DNA of 7,340 nt from the NCBI GenBank assembly GCA_028709135.1, contig JAQVXN010000089.1, positions 1 to 7,340 of the forward strand. Reading direction: 5' to 3'. The stretch comes from Bacteroidaceae bacterium (GTDB lineage Bacteria > Bacteroidota > Bacteroidia > Bacteroidales > Bacteroidaceae). Every line of letters begins with the position of its first letter. The stretch's first letter is position 1. The notes beneath the pieces were generated by a model. The model was not told where the DNA came from. It did no database searches and was given only the letters and a program-made list of their open reading frames with translations. The translations under genes and the position numbers were made by a program. Shown piece after piece: positions 1-5,158 of this stretch.

Positions 1-95
1 CGGTGAAATGCACCATCTTTACCAAACAAAGAGGTGCCTCTCTTAAACTGATCTTTTGCCTGAGATAACATCTCTGAATACTCTTCTTGTGTCAT
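1..95 (-). CDS. IS256/mutator-family transposase, N-terminal fragment
   Basis: Reading leftward from the ATG at 93-95 gives 31 complete codons, beginning MTQEEYSEML and ending in the motif GKDGAFH; the next codon is cut (CG-, probably Arg). The N-terminus of IS256-type transposases typically has an acidic/amphipathic start followed by a KDGAF-type motif just before the core, and this fragment matches that. The DDE catalytic residues would lie outside the window, so whether the gene is intact is unknown. The fragment stops at the window edge rather than at a visible mutation. Its leader and terminal repeat lie at 96-180. The family call rests on a short piece and on recall of the family pattern. 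Confidence 0.68.
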   Translation of the reverse strand, partial: MTQEEYSEMLSQAKDQFKRGTSLFGKDGAFH

Positions 96-152
96 TTTGA
101 TAACATTTTTATGCTGTTAAAAACAGCGATTAATACTATTTTATTGTATTAA

Positions 153-180
153 CCCATGACACAGTTGAAATGACGTCGTC
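153..180 (-). repeat. Putative terminal inverted repeat of the IS256-type element
   Basis: On the minus strand this reads GACGACGTCATTTCAACTGT and continues GTCATGGG. The conserved spacing of GTC and TGTGT matches my recollection of IS256-family ends. The partner repeat is not in the window, so this is a one-sided assignment. Immediately outside is a T-rich run (about 181-190), which would include any 8-9 bp target duplication. Confidence 0.5.
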
Positions 181-201
181 AATTTTTTTTCCAGCTTTAG
201 A

Positions 202-235
202 ATTGCAATGTATATGCCTATCCCGACTAATTTTG
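202..235 (+). promoter_or_regulatory. Putative Bacteroides-type promoter for the SGNH esterase gene
   Basis: TAATTTTG at 228-235 is an exact match to the Bacteroidetes -7 consensus TAnnTTTG. ATTG at 202-205 is a partial -33 element (TTG core), with a 22-bp spacer, slightly longer than ideal. Transcription would start near 241, giving a leader of about 80 nt to the chosen ATG at 322. The promoter lies only about 20-50 bp outside the insertion sequence end. Confidence 0.5.
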
Positions 236-321
236 TATTGCTCGTGTTTTTTCATAGCATTTAAACGCATCTTATTACATTGTTTTTCTTAACTTTATGC
301 CCGTTTAATTTAAATACCAAG

Positions 322-2094
322 ATGTCTTGTTTACGTTTTAAATTGTTTTTTTTCTCACTGTTTGTTTCTGTTGTTTTGTCCTTCGCACAAACAGTTTGGT
401 ATAATCCGCTGTCTTGCGATACTCCGTATGTTTGCGGGAGAGCCTGGAATGCTGAAATTGGAAAAAATTTTTCGCGCATTCCTGATAGATTTCAAAACAA
501 ATTGCCAGCTGCTGTTTGGGGATTATCAAAAAATAGTGCCGGCTTATCTATTCGCTTTTGTACAACGTCTCGAAGGTTATCAATTAAATATACATTGAGT
601 ATAGATGGTAGTTTATATAGGAATATGACTCCTTTGAATCATTCTGGAATTGATTTATATGCAATGGATGCAGACGGGAATCAATATTGGATAGGTAATA
701 GATTGCAGTATCACTTTGGAAAGCTTCCTACGGATACAATTACATTTGATTTTCCAGAAATAAGTATACCTTGTTTTGAAAATAGGGGATTGGAGTATGA
801 ATTGTTTTTACCACCATATAATACAGTAACGTTTTTAAGTATTGGCGTTTCAGCTAATTCCGATTTTAGATTTTGTCATGAATCTGCCGAGCGACCAATA
901 GTTGTTTATGGCTCTTCTATTACTCAAGGTGCATCTCCATCTCGTTCTGGTTTGATGTGGACTAATATTTTGCAGCGTGAAATGGATTATCCCGTAATTA
1001 ATCTGGGCTTTTCTGGTTCAGCGTTAATGGAACCTGCTGTTTTTGATGCTATAGGAGAAATAAATGCTCGTGCTTTTATTCTTGATCCGATGCCGAATAG
1101 TTATAGTCTTGGAGATGAAATTATTAATCGTGCGATAATTGGCGTGAAGAAATTGAGAGAAAAAAGTGATGTTCCTATTCTTCTTGTTGAGAGTGCCGGT
1201 CCTGTTGACAGTGTTCTTAATGCGAAAACCTTTAGGGCATATCGTGAAGGTGATGCTAAATTTCATCAAGCCTATCTTCAACTTAAATCTCAGGGTTTGA
1301 AAAATTTGTTTTACATGTCTTTTAAAGATATTGGATTGACAAAGGACGCTATGATTGATGGAATACATCCAAATGATATTGGAAATCTGGAATATGCAGA
1401 AGCGTATGAAAAAAAAATAAAGGAAATGTTCCCTGAAGATATGGCTAACAAGCGTTATCCTCCTTTACGTCAGCGTCGAGATGGGGTTTATGAGTGGTTG
1501 CCGCGCCATAATGAGGTAATACGTCTTAATCACACTACTAATCCCGAAATTTTAATGATTGGGAATTCTATTACACATTTTTGGGGAGGAAAACCTTATT
1601 CAAATAATTACGGAGGAAATACGTGGAATAAATTTTTTGGAAAACGTCGTGTTATCAATATGGGATTTGGTTGGGACCGTATTGAGAATGTTTTTTGGCG
1701 AATTTTTCATGGGGAATTAGAAGGTTGCCATCCTAAACATATTTGTTTGTTAATAGGTGTAAATAATATCAGTCACAATGATAGTGAAGAAGATGTTTCA
1801 GATGGCGTTGTTGCTTTAGCAAAGCTAATACGAGAACGTCAACCACAGGCAAAACTGCATGTTATTAAAATTTATCCCGCAAAGAATAAAGAAGATATTA
1901 TTAACCGTACTAATAATTTGATTGCACAAAAATTAGTTCGTGACGATCATACAGATTTGGTTGATTTAACTTCTTTCCTGACATTGCATGATGGCAGTGG
2001 AAGAATCGATGAATCCCTTTTTAGAGAAGGTTTACATCCAAATGAAAAAGGCTATGCTGAAATTGCAAGAGGTTTGAAAAAATATCTGAAGTAG
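322..2094 (+). CDS. Secreted tandem SGNH/GDSL hydrolase (probable carbohydrate O-acyl esterase)
   Basis: Predicted protein of 590 residues with two SGNH hydrolase domains. Residues 1-23 form a signal peptide (basic n-region, FFFSLFVSVVLSFA core, probable cleavage at FA|Q), implying export to the periplasm or beyond. An N-terminal beta domain ends in the GxDLY motif (GIDLY, 109-113) typical of Bacteroidetes SGNH esterases. The first catalytic domain shows GSSIT (nucleophile Ser199), Gly229, an Asp-Pro-Met-Pro-Asn block (255-259) and DGIHPN (Asp346, His349). The second shows GNSIT (Ser416), Gly448, GVNN (479-482) and EGLHPN (His572), with Glu569 where Asp is usual. Families with this layout deacylate sugars or glycans; the substrate is inferred, not shown. 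An upstream in-frame ATG at 280 would put 14 extra residues before the signal peptide, so 322 is preferred. No Shine-Dalgarno is seen. The gene is monocistronic and converges on enolase. Confidence 0.88.
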   Translation: MSCLRFKLFFFSLFVSVVLSFAQTVWYNPLSCDTPYVCGRAWNAEIGKNFSRIPDRFQNKLPAAVWGLSKNSAGLSIRFCTTSRRLSIKYTLSIDGSLYRNMTPLNHSGIDLYAMDADGNQYWIGNRLQYHFGKLPTDTITFDFPEISIPCFENRGLEYELFLPPYNTVTFLSIGVSANSDFRFCHESAERPIVVYGSSITQGASPSRSGLMWTNILQREMDYPVINLGFSGSALMEPAVFDAIGEINARAFILDPMPNSYSLGDEIINRAIIGVKKLREKSDVPILLVESAGPVDSVLNAKTFRAYREGDAKFHQAYLQLKSQGLKNLFYMSFKDIGLTKDAMIDGIHPNDIGNLEYAEAYEKKIKEMFPEDMANKRYPPLRQRRDGVYEWLPRHNEVIRLNHTTNPEILMIGNSITHFWGGKPYSNNYGGNTWNKFFGKRRVINMGFGWDRIENVFWRIFHGELEGCHPKHICLLIGVNNISHNDSEEDVSDGVVALAKLIRERQPQAKLHVIKIYPAKNKEDIINRTNNLIAQKLVRDDHTDLVDLTSFLTLHDGSGRIDESLFREGLHPNEKGYAEIARGLKKYLK

Positions 2095-2134
2095 AATATT
2101 TGTTGCTTGTTTATTGGAAGATGCCTAAAACTAT

Positions 2135-2180
2135 ATATACCTTTCAATGACAATATTTTTATTGCCAAAGAAAGGTATAT
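2135..2180. terminator. Long AT-rich hairpin between convergent genes (possible bidirectional terminator)
   Basis: An 11-bp perfect stem (2135-2145 with 2170-2180, arms atatacctttc / gaaaggtatat) encloses a second paired block (2151-2155 with 2160-2164) and a 4-nt T loop. A short imperfect section (2146-2150 / 2165-2169) joins them. It lies about 40 bp after the esterase stop and about 87 bp beyond the enolase stop, where a shared terminator would be expected. The GC content is low and there is no clean T-tract after either arm, so termination is inferred from position and structure. Confidence 0.5.
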
Positions 2181-2229
2181 TAAGAATGTAATTTTTACTT
2201 GTAGAAGAACTCAAAAAATGACAAATATT

Positions 2230-2263
2230 TTATTTAAGAGGAATGAAAAGAGTCCTTAAATAA
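2230..2263 (-). terminator. Weak hairpin just after enolase
   Basis: A 9-bp perfect inverted repeat (2230-2238 with 2255-2263, ttatttaag / cttaaataa) starts a few bases past the enolase stop codon. On the minus strand it is followed by A/T-rich sequence but only a short U run. It could be an enolase terminator or 3' protective stem. The stem is almost entirely A-T and may be chance. Confidence 0.3.
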
Positions 2264-2266
2264 GAT

Positions 2267-3574
2267 CTAGCCTAATTTTTTATAGCCATATACGGCTTGC
2301 TTTCCTAATTCTTCTTCAATCCTTATAAGTTGATTGTATTTTGCCATACGATCAGTACGACTCATGGATCCTGTTTTAATTTGTCCGGAATTGGTTGCGA
2401 CTGCAATATCTGCAATGGTGGTATCTTCTGTTTCTCCTGAACGGTGTGAAGTTACTGTGGTATAGCCATGTCGATGAGCCATTTCGATTGCATCAAGGGT
2501 TTCAGATAGCGAACCTATTTGATTAACTTTGATAAGTATTGAATTCGCTGCACCACAACGAATTCCTTTTTCTAGAAATTTTACATTTGTAACGAAGAGA
2601 TCATCACCTACAAGCTGACATTTATGACCTAGAGTACGGGTCATTTTTGCCCAGCCGTCCCAATCATTTTCGTCAAGTCCGTCTTCGATGGAGTCAATAG
2701 GGTAGCTTTCTATTAGTTGCCCAAGGTATTCAATCTGTTCGTCATCAGAAAGTTTTCTACCATTTGGATCTTTTGGCATGCCATTACTGAGTTGTTTGTA
2801 ATTGTAAAAGAATTTGCCGTTTTCATTGACAGAAAATTCACTTGCAGCACAATCTATGGCGATAGTAACGTCTTTGCCTGGAGTATATCCTGCTTGTTCG
2901 ATAGCTTTTACAATACTTTTTAATGCATCTTCAATTCCGTCAAGTTTCGGAGCAAAACCGCCTTCATCTCCTACAGCGGTGCTTAAATGGCGATCTTTTA
3001 GTAATTTTTGTAAAGAGTGAAATATTTCAGCTCCCATTCTAATAGCTTCTTTTTCAGAAGAAGCGCCAATAGGCCGAATCATAAATTCTTGAAAAGCTAT
3101 AGGAGCGTCGCTGTGAGCTCCCCCATTAATAATATTCATCATCGGAATCGGCATTACATAAGTATTAATTCCTCCTATATATCTGTATAGGGGCAATTTA
3201 AGATAATTAGCTGCTGCATGAGCAACTGCTAGCGAAACGCCCAATATGGCATTTGCTCCAAGTTTTGATTTTGTCGTTGTTCCATCCAAATGGATCATTT
3301 TAAGATCAATGGCGCGCTGTTCCAAAGTAGACATGCCAACGATTGCTGGTGCAATTATCTGATTGACATTCTTCACAGCCTGTAAAACACCTTTACCGCC
3401 AAAACGCGTTTTATCGTTATCGCGTAACTCCAGAGCTTCATTTTCTCCTGTTGATGCACCTGAAGGTACAGAGGCCCTTCCTATGGTGCCTGACTCCAGC
3501 AATACTTCAACTTCAACTGTAGGATTCCCTCTTGAATCAAGAATCTCTCTTGCATGAATTTTTTTAATAATCAT
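2267..3574 (-). CDS. eno: Enolase (phosphopyruvate hydratase)
   Basis: Interconverts 2-phosphoglycerate and phosphoenolpyruvate plus water; a cytoplasmic Mg-dependent enzyme of glycolysis and gluconeogenesis. The 435-residue product has the normal family length and all key motifs: the N-terminal REILDSRGNPTVE block, the SGAST mobile loop (38-42), NGGAH (150-154), GDEGGFAP with acid/base Glu204, Mg ligands Asp241, Glu297 and the Asp324/325 pair (VGDD), catalytic Lys349 in the signature LIKVNQIGSLSET, and SHRSGETEDT (376-385). An ATG at 3601 would add nine residues; the 3574 start is chosen because MIIKKIHARE matches the usual enolase N-terminus. No Shine-Dalgarno is present. No convincing TAnnTTTG promoter was found close upstream, so the transcription start is unresolved. 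The gene is on the same strand as the sugar kinase but is separated from it by a strong terminator. Confidence 0.98.
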   Translation of the reverse strand: MIIKKIHAREILDSRGNPTVEVEVLLESGTIGRASVPSGASTGENEALELRDNDKTRFGGKGVLQAVKNVNQIIAPAIVGMSTLEQRAIDLKMIHLDGTTTKSKLGANAILGVSLAVAHAAANYLKLPLYRYIGGINTYVMPIPMMNIINGGAHSDAPIAFQEFMIRPIGASSEKEAIRMGAEIFHSLQKLLKDRHLSTAVGDEGGFAPKLDGIEDALKSIVKAIEQAGYTPGKDVTIAIDCAASEFSVNENGKFFYNYKQLSNGMPKDPNGRKLSDDEQIEYLGQLIESYPIDSIEDGLDENDWDGWAKMTRTLGHKCQLVGDDLFVTNVKFLEKGIRCGAANSILIKVNQIGSLSETLDAIEMAHRHGYTTVTSHRSGETEDTTIADIAVATNSGQIKTGSMSRTDRMAKYNQLIRIEEELGKQAVYGYKKLG

Positions 3575-3802
3575 AATCGTATTATTTATGTTGTGAAACA
3601 AAAGCTTTTTTGATCGTGAAGGTAGTAATTATGTTGAAATCCAAGTAGGATGAAAAAGCGTGACATTCTTGGGTTTAAACACTGCCTTGATGACTAACTC
3701 CAATTTTGAACGCGAAATCAAATAATTTTCACATTCTCGATTCATTACCAATTCATGATGTTCGTATAACCGAATATCTTGTTCCCTTTTTGCAGAGTAT
3801 TT
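3575..3802. other. Intergenic region upstream of enolase, no supported gene
   Basis: This should contain the enolase leader and promoter, but no good minus-strand TAnnTTTG element was found by eye. Short plus-strand reading frames occur (for example 15 codons at 3650-3697, and a TTG-started frame running from 3706 to 3894), but none has a recognisable domain. No tRNA, repeat array or CRISPR was seen. Confidence 0.5.
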
Positions 3803-3810
3803 TATTTTTG
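3779..3810 (+). promoter_or_regulatory. Possible plus-strand promoter in the eno upstream region
   Basis: TATTTTTG at 3803-3810 matches the -7 consensus TAnnTTTG, and TTG at 3779-3781 could serve as a reduced -33 element at 21-bp spacing. A transcript would start near 3816, pointing away from enolase and towards the hairpin at 3951-4008. In AT-rich DNA such a match can arise by chance. Confidence 0.3.
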
Positions 3811-3890
3811 CGCAAGTTAGATACTTTTACTGATAACGACAAATTTTTTGGACCATTTTTTAGTACTACAAAAAATAAAGTGAGTGCCGA

Positions 3891-3965
3891 ATGATACTAG
3901 CAAAAGAAAAACAGAAAGAACTGCTTTTGTATGAAGAAAACAAGAGACAAATCAAAATAAAATAA
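3891..3965 (+). CDS. Candidate 24-residue small protein, unrecognised
   Basis: ATG at 3891-3893 opens 24 codons and a TAA at 3963-3965, directly abutting the terminator core at 3966. The predicted peptide is highly charged and Lys/Glu-rich (starts MILAKEKQKE, ends KRQIKIK), probably a short helix, with no membrane segment or signal peptide. Its ATG overlaps by four bases (ATGA) the stop of a longer 62-codon plus-strand frame. A possible promoter lies about 80 bp upstream. No Shine-Dalgarno is seen. I do not recognise the sequence. The ORF may be fortuitous: A-rich DNA easily gives Lys/Glu codons. The fit between promoter, ORF and hairpin is the only support. Confidence 0.22.
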   Translation: MILAKEKQKELLLYEENKRQIKIK

Positions 3966-4008
3966 CCCCGAAAGCTTTTGTCTACTTTCGGGGCTATCTT
4001 ATTTTGAT
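3951..4008 (-). terminator. Strong intrinsic terminator after the ROK kinase gene
   Basis: A 24-nt near-perfect inverted repeat (3951-3974 with 3985-4008) has a 10-nt loop. The inner 9 bp are perfect and GC-rich (ccccgaaag / ctttcgggg). The outer part pairs an A-rich arm with a T-rich arm. The two imperfections become G-U pairs only in the minus-strand RNA (A-C mismatches in the plus-strand RNA), and that transcript ends in a U-rich arm. It starts 30 bp after the kinase stop. It may also stop plus-strand transcripts less efficiently. Confidence 0.9.
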
Positions 4009-4037
4009 ACAATTGCTTCTATGAGAGTAACTAATAA

Positions 4038-5006
4038 TTAAATTTCCCAACCAAGTGCACTGGCACCAAGAACTGCAGCTTCTGAGCCTTTTAAACCTGA
4101 AATTAGTAATTTCGCATGTCCTTTAAAAGAAGAGAGTATGTTTTCATCATATGCTCTCTGAAGGGGCTTCATCAGCAAATCACCTGCTTTTGTCAATCCA
4201 CCAAAGAATACAAAAGCTTCAGGACTTGAAAAAATAGCAAAGTTTGCGCAGGCATCCCCAAGTAGTTTCCCCGTGTATTCGTAAATTTCTTTTGCAATTT
4301 CGTCTCCTTTTCCAGCTGCTATAGAAACATCTAGAGAGGTGAGATCTTTAGGATTTATTTCACGGAGCAAGCTGGGACGATCAGATTTTTCTAGTAATTC
4401 ACGAGCTGTGCGTGCTACACCTGTTGCAGAACAATAAGCTTCCAAGCAACCTTTGCGCCCACAACCACAAAGGCGTGCATTTTCTGTGCGATCAATAGTG
4501 AGGTGCCCCAATTCTCCGGCAAAACCGTCGCTACCATAAACTAATTGCCCATTAACAACGATCCCGCTGCCAACACCCGTGCCAAGAGTAATCATGATAA
4601 AATCTTTCATGCCACGTGCTACGCCATAGGTCATTTCTCCTACTGCTGCTGCATTGGCATCGTTTGTTAATGCTACGGGTACTCCAAGTTTATCTTCAAA
4701 CATACGAGCCAATGGAACGGAACCTTTCCACAGTAGGTTCGCTGCATTTTCAATTGTTCCGGTGTAATAATTGCCATTAGGTGCACCGATACCCATACCT
4801 TTTATTTTGTCAATGCCTCCAGCTACATCAATGATGGGCTGCATAGCTTCTACCCCTGCCTGAACATAATCCTTTACGTCTGGATATGCCTGGGTTTTAA
4901 TGGCTGTTGAGCCTTTGATTTCTCCACGTGCGTCAACAATTCCAAATACAGAATTTGTTCCGCCTAAATCGAGCCCGATAACGTAGGGCTTTGCTATTTT
5001 ATCCAT
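4038..5006 (-). CDS. ROK-family sugar kinase, glucokinase-like
   Basis: Probable ATP-dependent phosphorylation of a hexose, most likely glucose, to its 6-phosphate in the cytoplasm. The 322-residue length is normal for ROK enzymes. Seen in order: phosphate-binding DLGGTN (13-18); GAPNGN (74-79), common in Bacteroidetes ROK glucokinases; NDANA with catalytic Asp116; GTGVGSG (142-148); the ROK sugar motif ELGH (Glu165-His168); and the zinc site CxCGxxGC (Cys180, Cys182, Cys187) followed by Glu189. No N-terminal helix-turn-helix is present, so it is an enzyme rather than a ROK repressor. The frame is open to an ATG at 5066, but that start lies upstream of the predicted transcription start. The ATG at 5006 gives a standard N-terminus. 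Transcribed alone from its own promoter. ManNAc or fructose kinase activity is the main alternative. Confidence 0.9.
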   Translation of the reverse strand: MDKIAKPYVIGLDLGGTNSVFGIVDARGEIKGSTAIKTQAYPDVKDYVQAGVEAMQPIIDVAGGIDKIKGMGIGAPNGNYYTGTIENAANLLWKGSVPLARMFEDKLGVPVALTNDANAAAVGEMTYGVARGMKDFIMITLGTGVGSGIVVNGQLVYGSDGFAGELGHLTIDRTENARLCGCGRKGCLEAYCSATGVARTARELLEKSDRPSLLREINPKDLTSLDVSIAAGKGDEIAKEIYEYTGKLLGDACANFAIFSSPEAFVFFGGLTKAGDLLMKPLQRAYDENILSSFKGHAKLLISGLKGSEAAVLGASALGWEI

Positions 5007-5043
5007 GATAACTATGTGTTTATGTGTTTTTACTTTGTGGCAA

Positions 5044-5074
5044 CAAAGATAGTGCATGTTGAGCAAAAAGCAAA
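5044..5074 (-). promoter_or_regulatory. Consensus Bacteroides promoter of the ROK kinase gene
   Basis: On the minus strand, TTTG (5071-5074), a 19-bp spacer and TATCTTTG (5044-5051) match the sigma-ABfr consensus TTTG-N19-TAnnTTTG at every fixed position. Transcription should start near 5038, leaving a leader of about 32 nt before the ATG at 5006. This decides the start codon against the in-frame ATG at 5066. Confidence 0.82.
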
Positions 5075-5140
5075 ATAAAAAGTTGAAAAGAATAAAATGT
5101 AAGTGCTGATTTTAGATTGAAGGCGCATTTTACTTTTTTT

Positions 5141-5156
5141 AAAAAGGGGCCTTTCT
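5141..5156 (-). terminator. Weak terminator-like hairpin after the S41 peptidase
   Basis: Just past the stop, the minus-strand RNA can form a 6-bp stem (AGAAAG with CUUUUU, one G-U) around the loop GCCC. The stem's own 3' arm is U-rich and is followed by an A-run. It is short and only plausible by position. Because the ROK promoter lies downstream, some termination here is expected, but read-through cannot be excluded. Confidence 0.28.
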
Positions 5157-5158
5157 CC

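Larger units (their letters stand above)
1..180 (-). mobile_element. IS256-type insertion sequence, 5' end (partial)
   Basis: This is one end of an insertion sequence whose body lies to the left of the window. It contains the transposase start (codon 1 at 93-95), an 85-bp leader and a terminus near 180. Read on the minus strand, the terminus begins GACGACGTC, followed by a TGTGTCA block. This lines up without gaps with the layout of the IS256 terminal repeat as I remember it (GA, then AGTC, then ...AATTGTGTA). The exact outer boundary and the direct target repeat cannot be confirmed because the other end is absent. Confidence 0.62.

Noticed and set aside
1024..1368. 114-codon minus-strand open frame
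   Set aside because: It is the shadow of the SGNH esterase coding sequence, whose motifs are unambiguous.
2717..3557. Several plus-strand open frames of about 64-68 codons
   Set aside because: They are antisense shadows of enolase, with no domains of their own.
3650..3697. 15-codon plus-strand ORF (MKKRDILGF...)
   Set aside because: Very short, with no promoter or conserved feature seen; chance is likely.
3706..3894. 62-codon plus-strand frame, overlapping the 24-codon ORF by ATGA
   Set aside because: It begins with TTG, has no recognisable domain, and the -7 candidate lies inside it; kept only as a note.
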